A stretch of DNA of 64,000 nucleotides, from the NCBI GenBank assembly GCA_026003075.1, contig BPGO01000007.1, positions 1 through 64,000 on the forward strand, in the 5' to 3' direction. The stretch's first letter is position 1, and each line of letters starts with the position of its first letter. Below are positions 1 to 13,532 of this stretch, piece by piece. A program made the position numbers and the translations under genes. This DNA comes from Fimbriimonadales bacterium. Its GTDB lineage: Bacteria > Armatimonadota > Fimbriimonadia > Fimbriimonadales > GBS-DC. The notes under the pieces were generated by a model. It saw only the letters and a program-made list of their open reading frames with translations, was not told the DNA's origin and did no database searches.

Positions 1-257
1 AAAAGAGTTGGGCGTCGCCGTGCGGCTTCCGAAATGCTGGTTCTTGCACCGTCGGGGTCTCACCTCTTGGTTGGGTGGGGTATTCGTGAGACGTGCGGGG
101 ATTCTTGTAGGTTGGGAGCAGTGCCTACAGCCGATTTTGCCAACGGATAAGTAGGTTGAGTGCTCATACCGTGATTATGCGTTGTGCGCCCTAACTCAAT
201 ATCCGAGAAGGCTTCTCGCAAAACCAAAAACCGACTCATGCGTCCAAAAAACGCAGG

Positions 258-263
258 TATACT
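258..263 (+). promoter_or_regulatory. -10 box upstream of secreted protein gene
   Basis: TATACT preceded by GG, the same GG-TATAMT form seen before many genes here. A 38-base leader with AGGAGG (about 287-292) follows before the ATG at 302. The first 250 bases of the window hold no gene I can support. Confidence 0.5.
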
Positions 264-301
264 TCGATTGCCTATCGATGCAGATGCAGGAGGCAGATGC
301 T

Positions 302-1204
302 ATGAGAAAACTCGCGAGTTTACTGACGGTAAGCGCGCTCACAGGTGCGCTTTGGGCACAAGACGCCGTGAATCTGCAATTCAAACTCACCGAGAAGCAA
401 CGCGAACAGTTCGACGCAACTATAGAGCTGAACGGCAACCTCCCCATTCCTGGCGCAGCGGGCATGGCAGGCACGCTGAAGCTCATCATGACCCTCTTTA
501 TGGAGGTGGATAAGCTCGGAGAGGATGGCAAGGCAACCGTCAAAACAGGCTTGGAAGCGTTTGATGCCGAGTTTAACGGACAGCCCTTCCCTGTAGGGTT
601 GGATATGGCGCGGAATGTCATCCCCGACTCCACAGCTACAGTCTATCCGAACGGCAAGCTGGAGGGGCTGCAAGCAGGCGGTGGGCTAATGGGATTCCAG
701 CTGCCCGGCTTCGACCCGCGCAACATGGCGACCCTGCTGTTCCCCACCGAGTTGCCTGATAAGCCGCTCACCAACGGCGCCACATGGCAGTTCACTCGCG
801 CCATCGGCGCAGGCAACGACGCGCTCAAAATCCCCATGAACGCACGCTATGAAGGCACGGAAGAGTACAACGGCGTCAAACTGCACAAAATCACCCAGAC
901 CTTCGAGCAGACCATCGAAGCCTATCAAGACGCCTTCTACCAGCCCACCACAGACAAAGACGCCGCCGTGCGCGTCACCAAAGGCGTCATGAAAGGCACG
1001 ATGACCATGTGGTATCACCCCGACAATGGACTGGTGCAGCGCATGACGATGCAAGCCACGCTGAACCAGACCACCGAACCAATCAAAAAGGACGGCTCCG
1101 AAGTGAAAGACTTTGAGCGTGAGACGAGCGAGGTGAAACTGACGGCTTCGCTCACGCGTAAGGAGCCGAAGAAGGAGCATGCGGCGCCGAGTAGCAACTC
1201 ATGA
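302..1204 (+). CDS. secreted protein of unknown function
   Basis: Exported 300-residue protein I do not recognise. The start at 302 is chosen because AGGAGG sits about 9 bases upstream and the product opens with a clean signal peptide (MRKLASLLTVSALTGALWAQ). An in-frame upstream extension would bury this signal. The mature part is polar and contains no membrane segment. It has a Gly/Phe-rich stretch around residues 125-140 and a lysine-rich C terminus (RKEPKKEHAAPSS). The overall look (beta-rich, with a PNGKLEGL-type segment) resembles small periplasmic or surface proteins of the DUF6263 kind, but that is only an impression. It is followed by a strong hairpin terminator, so it is probably transcribed alone. 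Confidence 0.75.
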   Translation: MRKLASLLTVSALTGALWAQDAVNLQFKLTEKQREQFDATIELNGNLPIPGAAGMAGTLKLIMTLFMEVDKLGEDGKATVKTGLEAFDAEFNGQPFPVGLDMARNVIPDSTATVYPNGKLEGLQAGGGLMGFQLPGFDPRNMATLLFPTELPDKPLTNGATWQFTRAIGAGNDALKIPMNARYEGTEEYNGVKLHKITQTFEQTIEAYQDAFYQPTTDKDAAVRVTKGVMKGTMTMWYHPDNGLVQRMTMQATLNQTTEPIKKDGSEVKDFERETSEVKLTASLTRKEPKKEHAAPSSNS

Positions 1205-1228
1205 ACCCCCTCCACACCAGAAACAGCA

Positions 1229-1254
1229 GTGCGACGGCAGCAATGCCGTCGCAC
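1229..1254 (+). terminator. hairpin terminator with GCAA tetraloop
   Basis: A perfect 11-bp stem (GTGCGACGGCA / TGCCGTCGCAC) closed by a GCAA loop, followed by GCATTT. It ends transcription of the preceding secreted-protein gene. Its position argues that the next gene starts downstream of it, not at the earlier in-frame start at 1179. Confidence 0.75.
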
Positions 1255-1292
1255 GCATTTGGGGGCGACAACCCATACTAAAACGCTTTCCT

Positions 1293-4091
1293 GTGTCCCG
1301 AATCAAGGCGCTTCAGCAATGTTTCCTCCTCGCGGCTCTGTTTAGCCTATGTGCATGGGCAAATGCACAAAGTACCCTCCCGCCCATGCTGACGCCCGCA
1401 GGGGTGGTTCCGCAAATCACGATTCCGAACGAGGCAATCTCCCCAAAACCCGCCTTGTCGAGTCAGCGCGAGCGTCCTCGCACCGAGAAGCGTAATACCT
1501 TAGATGCCCTGAAAGCCCTACGCGACTGGGGGAGCCTGCAGCAAGAGATCCAGCGCACAGTCACAATTAGCGGACGCAAAAGCGTGGGCTTCCACCTCCA
1601 TCAGGTAGAGGGCGACTTCACCGCGTTCCGCGACCAGAACTATTTCGGGCAAGGTGGGCAGCGCGTCACCGACAACACCGAGATGACCATCCGCGTCAAT
1701 AAGTTCCTTGGCTTCCTCACTTTCGACTGGCGCTGGACGAATAGCCGATTCCGCAATCCGTACGACTCGCGAATCACCTACACTTACGAATCGCCGAATT
1801 TCACGCTGGAATGGGGCGACATCACCGCGACTTTGGGCGGCTCGAACCCGCTGGTCGGCTTCAACCGCACGCTGAAGGGCGCCACGGCGCAGGTACAGTG
1901 GGGCAATAGCCGTATGCGCTATATCCGTTCGGAGACCAAAGCCGCCGCCCGCACCATCACAATTCAAGGCAACGATAGCCCAGGACCGTATTACTTACAG
2001 GGCAGTCAGATTGTGGACGGTAGCGAGCGCGTGCAAGTCGATGGCGTGGAGAAACGGCGCGGCGAGGACTACACCATCGACTACTTCGGGGGCATCTTGC
2101 GCTTCCGCGACGGCACGATTATTCCACGCACTTCCACCATCGTCGTCACTTATGAGACCTACGCTTTCAACTCCGCGCCCAGCCTTCTGGAGGGCTGGCG
2201 CTATGAAACGAGCCTGGGGCGCGGTGTGAACCTCGGGTTCACCATGCTCTCCCAGAAATCGACGGCGCGCACTGACCTCCGCCGCCGCCAAGAGCAGTTC
2301 TATGGCTTCGGCGCGCCCAGCGTGCCCTACGATCTGCAGTTTCCCCCATTACGCGATGCGAACAACCCTGTGATTATCACCGTCGCGGGCGTGCCTCAAG
2401 TGGAAGGCGTGGACTACTACTTCGACGAGGTGCTGCCCTACCGATTCTACTTCACACGCTTTATGCCCCAAACGCTGATTATTCAGGTGGAGTACACTCC
2501 GCGTCCAGACCCCAGTTCCACCATCGGAGGCAACCGCGAGGTGATGGGTATCGATTTCACGCTCCCGTTGGGGCGTATCGGCAACATCGTGTGGAACGCC
2601 GCACGCAGCACGGCACAGGCACAGGGCAGCCGTCTCGAGGCGATGGCGCATACCGCGACCAGCAAGTTCGAGTTCGGACGGCTCAGCCTAAGCGCAACCT
2701 ATCGCGACATTCCCGCCGAGTTTATCGGCATCGAATCGGTCGGTTTCCGCCGTAATGAGCGCGGCTACCAAACCGACCTCAACTACCGCTTCAGCCCGAT
2801 TTCCAACTTCCAGGCGAGCCTGAGCCGATCGCGAGTCGCGTCGCTCAACCCGCTCAGTAGCACATTCGCTGCGAGTTTCACCGACGCCGATATCCAAAGC
2901 TACACCTACACCTATACCCCTCAAAACGGCTTCCAGTTCACGCTCAACCGCAACACGAACTCGACGCGCACAGGCAACAGTCGCACCGAGCAGACCCGAA
3001 ACGCGATTAACCTCGCCCGCGCATGGAAAAACTTCAACTTTTCGATGGGCTATGAGCAGTCCGACTCCGACGCGTTCAGCAGTCTTGGCGGCGGCGCGCG
3101 TTTGAAGTATCACATCCGAAGCTGGCGCACCCAACTGGAGTGGGCGGTCAACTCGCAACTGACCCTACGCAGCTCGGCTGCAAGAAGCGACATCGCCCAA
3201 GCGAGTGGCACCAACAACACGCAAACGCGCTCTCTGGACTACTCGGTGGATGTGTCGTGGCGACCGTTGGCGAACCTCAGTGTCAACTACCGCTGGCGGG
3301 ACAGCGATTCGGGTTCGCTCAACCTCAACGAGACTCTCCTCCGCACGCGGCAGTATGGCGACCCCTTCCCGCCAACCACTAACTTTCCCACCAATCCGTG
3401 GGGGGTGGGCTACGACGGCAACGGCTTCTCGTCGGGCGCGCCCATGTTCGGTGGTTATACCTACTTCGGCGTGCGCGGTAAAGGACAAGACCTTAGTATC
3501 CAATGGACGCCTCTCAACACGCTCTCCATCGATGTGCAGTGGAGCCAGAACCGCTCGCTGGGCGATTTCCAGACCAATAGCTCGCAGGAGTCCCTCACGG
3601 TAGGCGCCAGCTATATGCCATTTGATTGGCTCGCGCTCTCTGCCAGCTGGTCGAAGCAAGAGGTGCAGTTCCTCACGGCGACCGGCAACTCCAGCAACGA
3701 GTTCCTAACACTCGGAGCAGATATCGGACCCCTGCGCCGGTGGACGATTAATGTGAACTTCTACATGATGAAGACCCGAAGCGTGTTCGGCGAGGGCTTC
3801 CAAGGCGGGCAAGGCAACTTTGTGCAAGAGCCGGTCGGCTTCTCTGCGCGGGTCGCCTACGATTTGGGCAGCAAGCAGAACCTATTCGCCGAGTTTCAGC
3901 GTACTCACCTGCGGGGCTACCTCCCGTCGCGCGATACCCTGTTCAATATTGGCTACGAGTATCGCATCACGCGCAACTGGTCGTTCGTGCTGAGCTATCG
4001 GTTCCGAGAGCAACTGAACTTGGATCCGCAGTATAGCCAATACAGTTATCGCGCTCGTTCGCTGGATGCGAGTATGAATTGGATGTTCTAA
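1293..4091 (+). CDS. large outer-membrane beta-barrel protein
   Basis: About 932 residues. The GTG at 1293 gives a typical signal peptide (hydrophobic LAALFSLCAWANAQ), and the terminator at 1229-1254 makes earlier starts unlikely; no clear ribosome binding site is visible, so the exact start is uncertain. After a proline-rich linker the protein is built of alternating polar/aromatic strands (many W, Y and F in x-W-x-W patterns) and ends in MNWMF. A C-terminal Phe is the usual beta-signal for BAM-dependent insertion. I infer an outer-membrane barrel of roughly 30 or more strands; substrate unknown. It might be a TonB-independent porin or a surface-secretion barrel. Its stop codon interlocks with that of the convergent pth gene (shared CTAA). 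Confidence 0.7.
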   Translation: MSRIKALQQCFLLAALFSLCAWANAQSTLPPMLTPAGVVPQITIPNEAISPKPALSSQRERPRTEKRNTLDALKALRDWGSLQQEIQRTVTISGRKSVGFHLHQVEGDFTAFRDQNYFGQGGQRVTDNTEMTIRVNKFLGFLTFDWRWTNSRFRNPYDSRITYTYESPNFTLEWGDITATLGGSNPLVGFNRTLKGATAQVQWGNSRMRYIRSETKAAARTITIQGNDSPGPYYLQGSQIVDGSERVQVDGVEKRRGEDYTIDYFGGILRFRDGTIIPRTSTIVVTYETYAFNSAPSLLEGWRYETSLGRGVNLGFTMLSQKSTARTDLRRRQEQFYGFGAPSVPYDLQFPPLRDANNPVIITVAGVPQVEGVDYYFDEVLPYRFYFTRFMPQTLIIQVEYTPRPDPSSTIGGNREVMGIDFTLPLGRIGNIVWNAARSTAQAQGSRLEAMAHTATSKFEFGRLSLSATYRDIPAEFIGIESVGFRRNERGYQTDLNYRFSPISNFQASLSRSRVASLNPLSSTFAASFTDADIQSYTYTYTPQNGFQFTLNRNTNSTRTGNSRTEQTRNAINLARAWKNFNFSMGYEQSDSDAFSSLGGGARLKYHIRSWRTQLEWAVNSQLTLRSSAARSDIAQASGTNNTQTRSLDYSVDVSWRPLANLSVNYRWRDSDSGSLNLNETLLRTRQYGDPFPPTTNFPTNPWGVGYDGNGFSSGAPMFGGYTYFGVRGKGQDLSIQWTPLNTLSIDVQWSQNRSLGDFQTNSSQESLTVGASYMPFDWLALSASWSKQEVQFLTATGNSSNEFLTLGADIGPLRRWTINVNFYMMKTRSVFGEGFQGGQGNFVQEPVGFSARVAYDLGSKQNLFAEFQRTHLRGYLPSRDTLFNIGYEYRITRNWSFVLSYRFREQLNLDPQYSQYSYRARSLDASMNWMF

Positions 4092-4708
4092 GGTTCTGGG
4101 CGATTGAATCGGCTCATGACCTGTTCGATGGGTTCAGTGAGCCACGCTTCGCAGGCGTCGGCGGCGCGTTCAACCGCCTGAAGCAATAGGGCACGCTCCT
4201 CTGGCGTAGGGGGCGATAACACATAGTCGGCTAAGTCCATCGTGTCAGGCGGTTGCCCGATGCCGATGCGCACGCGCGGGAAGGCTTCCGTGCCCAGCGC
4301 CCCGATGATGGACCTCATGCCGTTATGCCCTCCTGCGGAGCCTTTGGCACGCACCCGCACCACGCCTGGCGCCAGCCAAATATCGTCGAAGATCACCAAC
4401 ATCTGTTCCGGCTTTAGATGGTAAGCATGCAGCAATGCACGCGCCGCCTCGCCCGAAAGGTTCATATAGGTCTGTGGCTTCGCCAGTAGGACAGGGATTC
4501 CCTGGATCACGCCCAGACCGAGCTTGCTCTGATGACGGCGCGTTTTCAGATCGATGCCGTGCCGCTCCGCGAGTCGGTCTATGGTCCAGAATCCCACATT
4601 ATGGCGCGTAGAAGCGTACTGTGCGCCCGGATTGCCCAACCCGAGAATCAACCGAGCGGGGTGTAGCGCCGATTTTCCCATCAGTTTCTCCCAAAGAGCG
4701 CGTATCAT
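4088..4708 (-). CDS. pth: peptidyl-tRNA hydrolase
   Basis: Cytoplasmic enzyme that cleaves the ester bond of peptidyl-tRNAs released from stalled ribosomes. The 206-residue protein shows the family landmarks: LGLGNPG at 22-28, catalytic His36 in TRHNVGF, the KPQTYMN segment at 78-84, the FDD acidic motif at 107-109 and GSAGGHNGM. The first 15-18 residues extend beyond the usual N terminus. Its start overlaps the end of holB by 4 bases (ATGA), so the two are translationally coupled on the minus strand. Confidence 0.96.
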   Translation of the reverse strand: MIRALWEKLMGKSALHPARLILGLGNPGAQYASTRHNVGFWTIDRLAERHGIDLKTRRHQSKLGLGVIQGIPVLLAKPQTYMNLSGEAARALLHAYHLKPEQMLVIFDDIWLAPGVVRVRAKGSAGGHNGMRSIIGALGTEAFPRVRIGIGQPPDTMDLADYVLSPPTPEERALLLQAVERAADACEAWLTEPIEQVMSRFNRPEP

Positions 4709-5772
4709 CCTGCTCGCAGGAGCTGAATAAACAGGTGTTCCGTGACGATTTGGGCATTCGCGTTGCCCAAGATGGCACGGCGGGCTTCGGAGAGCGTTTG
4801 CAAATCGCGCCTGCGTTCGGCAGCCGTGAAGCGTTTGGCGAGGGGGGCAATTTCTGCACGATGCGAGCCGAAGCGCAGGCTGGCGTTCGGGTGTCCCAGC
4901 GCGAGACTATCACGATACCATTGGATGAGGTACTCCAGTCCGAGCGCGAGGGCAGCGCGTGCGGAGCGTTCCTCGCCGCCGCCCTCCAACGCTTTGCACG
5001 CTTCTCGAAACTCGTAGGCGAGGCGCAACGCCTCCTCCAGCGACGCTGTGCCCAACCGCGCGAAAACGCGCAATAGATTCTGCAGCGCATGCAGCTCACC
5101 CTGCGCCGATTTGCTTTCAGTTTCGGGGGCTGCCAGCGTCTCCGCCCAGCGTAGGGCGCGTCCAATCGCCCCCTCCGAAAACTCGGCAATCGTGTGGAGC
5201 GTCGCATCGGGAAGGTCACACCGCGCCTTGAGATGCTGATAAATGCTCTCGGTCGTCAGCGCACCCAGCCGCACAATCCGACAGCGCGACAGTATGGTGG
5301 GCAGCAATAAATCGCTGGCGGGCGCGGTGAGGATAAAATGGTATCGTGGGGGGGGCTCCTCCAGCGTTTTCAGGAGCGCGTTCGCTGCCGCCGGGTTGAG
5401 CCGATGTGCCTCCTCCAGAATCACGAAACGGAACGGAGCAACGGCAGGCGCAAAATTCGCCCACTGACGAATCTCGCGCACCGCGTCGATTTTTATCTGG
5501 TCCGGTTCGGGCTTCAGCACACGCAGGTCGGGATGCTCGCCCGAATCCGACCACTTTTGACACACCAAGCAAGTCTGACAGTGCCCGCGTTGGGTGCGCT
5601 CAGGGCAAAGCCACGCCGCGGCAAGGGAATGGGCAAGCGTGCGCTTGCCGATCCCCGTCATCCCTACCATAAGAATCGACTGAGGCGGGTCGGGACGCAG
5701 GAGCATCTGCCCCAACACGCAGCGCAACGCCTCCGGCTCCAGCACCAGTTCCGAGAACAGCAACGGCTTCAC
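4705..5772 (-). CDS. holB: DNA polymerase III delta' subunit (clamp loader)
   Basis: AAA+ subunit of the clamp loader that places the sliding clamp on DNA. Visible are the Walker A-type loop GMTGIGKRT, a four-cysteine zinc module (C-x8-C-x2-C-x2-C form after LCPER), the LEEAHRLN Walker B region and the SRC motif (TILSRCRIVRL). An ATG at 5809-5811 is possible, but I prefer the GTG at 5770-5772: it opens the conserved region (VKPLLFSELVLEP) and lies 8 bases after a GG-TATGCT box, the leaderless arrangement seen at other genes here. pth follows with a 4-base overlap. Confidence 0.9.
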   Translation of the reverse strand: MKPLLFSELVLEPEALRCVLGQMLLRPDPPQSILMVGMTGIGKRTLAHSLAAAWLCPERTQRGHCQTCLVCQKWSDSGEHPDLRVLKPEPDQIKIDAVREIRQWANFAPAVAPFRFVILEEAHRLNPAAANALLKTLEEPPPRYHFILTAPASDLLLPTILSRCRIVRLGALTTESIYQHLKARCDLPDATLHTIAEFSEGAIGRALRWAETLAAPETESKSAQGELHALQNLLRVFARLGTASLEEALRLAYEFREACKALEGGGEERSARAALALGLEYLIQWYRDSLALGHPNASLRFGSHRAEIAPLAKRFTAAERRRDLQTLSEARRAILGNANAQIVTEHLFIQLLRAG

Positions 5773-5780
5773 CGAGTATA

Positions 5781-5786
5781 AGCATA
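5781..5786 (-). promoter_or_regulatory. -10 box for leaderless holB
   Basis: On the minus strand GG-TATGCT is followed by 8 bases and then the GTG at 5770-5772. There is no space for a Shine-Dalgarno sequence. Confidence 0.45.
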
Positions 5787-5849
5787 CCTTGCGCCGAGAG
5801 CGTTCGAACACTCCCGCGCCACAGGGAACTCGAATGGCGACGGTTCGGG

Positions 5850-5855
5850 TAAACT
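5850..5855 (+). promoter_or_regulatory. -10 box for leaderless DUF4230 gene
   Basis: GGG-TAAACT followed by 8 bases and then the ATG at 5864. This spacing would put transcription start at or within a base or two of the initiation codon. Confidence 0.45.
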
Positions 5856-5863
5856 TAACTGTT

Positions 5864-6532
5864 ATGTGGCTTCAATGGGTTTGGCGATGGCGCCGCCCCA
5901 TCGGGCGTGGCGTGAAAATCGTGGGAGTCGGACTTCTGTTGCTGCTGGCGTTTGGGGTGCTGACCCGCGAGGCAGGACGCGAATGGCTGCTCGACAGGGT
6001 TCGGAGCATGACCGCGACGGTGTATCGTTCGCAACCCAGCCCCGTGGTGGTTGTGGAACGCCTGCAAGCAGTGCGACGCTTGGAAACCGCACGCCAGACT
6101 ACGATGCATGATGTGGCGGTCGAAGCGTCCAACGGCTTGCCCGTATGGCTGGCAGGCGAGCGACTGCGCATGCGCGTCGTCGCAGAAACCTCAGCGGGGA
6201 TCGACCTGAGTAAACTGAAGCCGGAACATGTTCAGGTTTCGGGCAATCGGGTACGGATTACACTGCCAGAGCCACAGATTTTTGACATCGCTATCCGTGA
6301 AGCAGGGACAGAGGTCTATCATCGCGAGCGCGGTTGGCTGAATTTCCACCCAGACAAGCAGATCGAACAGCGTGCCCGTAACCAAGCGTTGCTGGAAGCG
6401 CGTCAGGCGGCGTTGCAAGGCGAGCTGCTCCATCGAGCCCGCATGAACGCCGCCGGCGAACTCCAACGCTTGCTGAAAATGCTGGACTTTGAGCAGGTGC
6501 AAATTGGTTGGCAGACAGCACACGCAAAATAA
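5864..6532 (+). CDS. DUF4230-family membrane-anchored protein
   Basis: 222-residue protein with a basic N terminus and a single membrane segment (VGVGLLLLLAFGVL), followed by an extracytoplasmic domain with the DUF4230 pattern: paired VVERLQAVRRLETARQ, a VVAETSAGIDLSKL strand, IRITLPEPQIFDI, then a C-terminal helical RARNQALLEARQ region. Function of the family is unknown. In-frame ATGs at 5789 and 5834 exist, but none has a ribosome binding site, and the -10 box at 5850 favours 5864. It is divergent from holB and ends in a bidirectional hairpin shared with the convergent chemoreceptor gene. Confidence 0.8.
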   Translation: MWLQWVWRWRRPIGRGVKIVGVGLLLLLAFGVLTREAGREWLLDRVRSMTATVYRSQPSPVVVVERLQAVRRLETARQTTMHDVAVEASNGLPVWLAGERLRMRVVAETSAGIDLSKLKPEHVQVSGNRVRITLPEPQIFDIAIREAGTEVYHRERGWLNFHPDKQIEQRARNQALLEARQAALQGELLHRARMNAAGELQRLLKMLDFEQVQIGWQTAHAK

Positions 6533-6548
6533 AACTGGCTTTGGGATG

Positions 6549-6581
6549 CCCCCAGTGCCTTGTCTCACGAGGCGCTGGGGG
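6549..6581. terminator. bidirectional hairpin terminator
   Basis: A 12-bp stem (CCCCCAGTGCCT / AGGCGCTGGGGG, one T-G pair) with a 9-base loop, between the convergent DUF4230 and chemoreceptor genes. Confidence 0.75.
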
Positions 6582-6587
6582 ATTTAG

Positions 6588-10847
<4,260 letters not shown>

Positions 10848-10851
<4 letters not shown>

Positions 10852-12218
10852 GACGATTTGCCCTGCCGTTCCTCGTGCGCCGGGCGGATCACCCATCGAA
10901 TCGGTACGCCTGTATATTCATAGCGGCTTCGCAGCTGATTCTCCAAATAGCGCAGGTACGAGAAATGCACGATATCGGGGTCGTTCACGAACAACACAAT
11001 CGTGGGCGGGCGCACGCTCGCCATCGTCGCGTAATAGATTTTGAGCTGCCTGCCCTTGCGCGTGTAGGGACGCTCGAACACCCACTCGTGAATCTGGCGG
11101 TTTAGCTCGCCTGTGCCGATGCGCATACAGTGGAAATCGGCGACCGTCATGCAGGTATCCAGCAAGCGTTCGATGCCCGTGCCCGCGAGCGCGGAGAGAA
11201 ACACAAACGGCACATAGTCCAGCCACTTCACCTCTTGCTGAATGAGCCGCGCAAAGTCTTTTTTGAGGGGGGTATCCTGTTCCAGATTGCCGTCGGGGGG
11301 CTCTTTGAGGTCCCATTTGTTCACCGCCCAGACCACTCCGCGTCCCGCACTCGCCGCCAGTTGGGCGATTCGGCGATCGTTGTGGGTGATCCCTTCGGTG
11401 GCGTCGATTACCACGACCGCCACATCCGCGCGTTGCATGGCGCGTTCCGCTCGAAGCTGCGCATAGTACTCCAGCGAACGCTGCACCTTGCCAGGGCGCT
11501 TGATGCCTGCGGTGTCGATGAGAACCACCGGTTGCTCTTTCCAAGTGAAGGGCGTGTCGAGGGTATCGCGTGTGGTGCCGGCGATCTCGCTCACTATTGC
11601 GCGTGGCTCGCCCAAAATCGCGTTCAACAGCGACGACTTGCCCACATTCGGACGCCCCACAATCGCGATTTTGACGGGTTCCTCGCTCTCGTCTTCCGCA
11701 GCGGCAGGGGGCATCGCCTGAATCGATTCAAACGCGCGTTCCAACACCTCGGCGATGTTGTGCCCGTGAATCGCCGAGATAGGGATCGGCTCGCCCAGCC
11801 CCAGCGCGAAAAATTCGGCGCGCTGGTTTTCCCAAAGCTGGGGGTTGTCCGCTTTGTTCACCAGCAAAAGCACGGGTTTATTGCCCTTGCGCAACATCTC
11901 GGCGACTTCCTCATCCGCAGGCGTTAGCCCATCACGCGCGTCCACCAAGAAGAGGATGCAATCCGCTTCGTGTATTGCCACCTGGGCTTGCACACGCACC
12001 TGCTCGATAAGCGGGTCATCGTCGCTGAACAGAATGCCCCCCGTGTCGATGACGATAAATGGCTGCCCGAGCCATTCGCCCTCGCCGTAGAGCCGATCGC
12101 GCGTGACGCCTGGGGTGTCCTCCACAATTGCCACGCGCTGCCCAATCAGCCGATTGAACAGCGTGGACTTGCCGACATTTGGGCGTCCCACAATCGCGAT
12201 GACAGGTTTGCGGTGCAT
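10848..12218 (-). CDS. der: ribosome biogenesis GTPase Der (EngA)
   Basis: 456 residues with two GTPase domains in tandem. Each has a P-loop (GRPNVGKSTLFN near residue 10 and GRPNVGKSSLLN near residue 188), a DTxG switch II (IDTGG, IDTAG) and NKxD (NKAD, NKWD), followed by a KH-like C-terminal domain. Der assists maturation of the 50S subunit. The gene begins 1 base after the stop codon of the upstream macro-domain gene, so the two form an operon. Confidence 0.97.
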
Positions 12219-12219
12219 C

Positions 12220-13377
12220 TTATGCCCCTTGAGAATACGCTGCTTCCAGCGGTGGCAGGCTCAGTTGCTCGCGCAAGGCGTCGACGGCTTCCTGCCACGC
12301 GCGAAACTCAGCCTCGTTAGCCCCCAACAGAATACATCGCTCCATCCGTGCAATCAGCTCGTGAAGATAGTCGCTGATAGCCGCTACGACTGTGTGCGCG
12401 AACTCGCTCTGCGACATGCCACCCAGCGGCTGAGGTATTGGGATCAGCAGCGTGCCGAGATTCTGATGGTGCGACAGGGAGAGCGCAGCACGTACCGCAG
12501 CGACCAGCGTGTCGCGCGCGGGGATCCTTCCACCCTCCAGCGCCGCAAGGTGCAGGACAAACGGGTAGGGCAACGCGCCGCCTGCGGTGATCGTGGCATC
12601 GCCCAACGCAATTGGCGCGAGTTCCTGCGTTTTGGAGCGCAGAATCAGCCCACCGCGCTTGATAAAGGCATCGTCGGGACGCAAACCTGGCTCGGTGAAT
12701 CGCCAGAAACCCTGAGCCGGCGTCTTTTGCCAATCGCCCTGCACCGCGTGCAAAACCGTATGACGCACCCGATACATCGCGCGATACGGCTCGAACCCCT
12801 TCTGGCTGATCCAACTCAGAATCTGCTGGTATGCCCAGCCGTTAATCGCGTTGGTGCAGACGATTTTAAAGTGATTCAAACTCGCAGGGCGTTGCGCAAT
12901 TGCTTGGGCAATCGTCCAGGCGGTCTCCTCCGCAACTGCGCGGCGCAAATCCAGCGTGTAATCGGCGACAGCAACGGTTTGCAGACCCCGCTCGGCAGCA
13001 AGGGTGAGCGCATTCCGCAACGCCTGCAACTGCCGCTCCGAATCGGTGGTGTATTGGGCGTCGTAGATGTTGGTGTGTAGGATATGTCGAAACTTGGTGC
13101 GCCCTGCGTTTGTGAGCGCCACCCCCTGCGGCGGCAACGGCGCACATGAGACCGCCTCCTGTTCCACTAAATTGAACCCTGCGTAGTCGCGCAGCTGCTT
13201 GCGGAAGCCCTTCGTCATGCGCAGCGTGGCATCGCCTGCAAGGATCAGCGCGTCCGCCGCAACGCGATGCAGGCTCGTGTGGGGCAATATAAAGAGTTCC
13301 ACCCGCGCCCCCTGAACCGTGTAAGTCGCAGAGGCACGCACGCGTGTCATCCAGGGGTGGCTCGCCGTCCGTAGCAT
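12220..13377 (-). CDS. protein with two macro-domain-like halves
   Basis: 385 residues. The first half (about 25-180) looks like a macro domain: ADALILAGDATLRMTKG, then a G-x-A-x-TN-AG strand (QGVALTNAGRTKFRHILHT) and an LRNALTLAAERG helix. The usual NAAN is replaced by LAGD. A second copy seems to follow (about 235-345): IKRGGLILRSKTQELAP, then ITAGGALPYPFVLHLAALE and VRAALSLSHHQNLGTLLIP. Macro domains bind or hydrolyse ADP-ribose derivatives. The altered adenine-site residues make activity uncertain. The ATG lies 6 bases after a TATAAT box, so the message is predicted leaderless. der follows immediately. Confidence 0.65.
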   Translation of the reverse strand: MLRTASHPWMTRVRASATYTVQGARVELFILPHTSLHRVAADALILAGDATLRMTKGFRKQLRDYAGFNLVEQEAVSCAPLPPQGVALTNAGRTKFRHILHTNIYDAQYTTDSERQLQALRNALTLAAERGLQTVAVADYTLDLRRAVAEETAWTIAQAIAQRPASLNHFKIVCTNAINGWAYQQILSWISQKGFEPYRAMYRVRHTVLHAVQGDWQKTPAQGFWRFTEPGLRPDDAFIKRGGLILRSKTQELAPIALGDATITAGGALPYPFVLHLAALEGGRIPARDTLVAAVRAALSLSHHQNLGTLLIPIPQPLGGMSQSEFAHTVVAAISDYLHELIARMERCILLGANEAEFRAWQEAVDALREQLSLPPLEAAYSQGA

Positions 13378-13383
13378 AGTGAA

Positions 13384-13389
13384 ATTATA
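13384..13389 (-). promoter_or_regulatory. -10 box for leaderless macro-domain gene
   Basis: GGG-TATAAT, then 6 bases, then ATG on the minus strand. Perfect consensus -10. Confidence 0.6.
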
Positions 13390-13532
13390 CCCCCTGTGCG
13401 ATAATAGGCTTGCCTGTCATCAAAAGGAGAGACGGAATTGCTTGACAATCTGTCACATCCGCCGCGCGAGACAGGTAATTCTCAGGTGGAGCATGCCTCA
13501 GGTCGTGCCGATAATCTCAAGGAGGGATGTCT

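Noticed and set aside
1-181. Possible end of an upstream gene
   Set aside because: One frame is open to about position 150, but the product has no recognisable features and no support beyond being open.
686-1180. Long minus-strand frame opposite the secreted protein
   Set aside because: Mirror frame of a GC-rich gene: His/Gly/Arg-rich, with no start signal.
1179-1292. Earlier start (1179) for the large barrel protein
   Set aside because: It would overlap the previous gene and contain a strong terminator, and it would bury the signal peptide.
13442-13480. TTGACA as promoter for the CAP gene
   Set aside because: No -10 box stands at 16-18 bases; the closest TAAT is 28 bases on.
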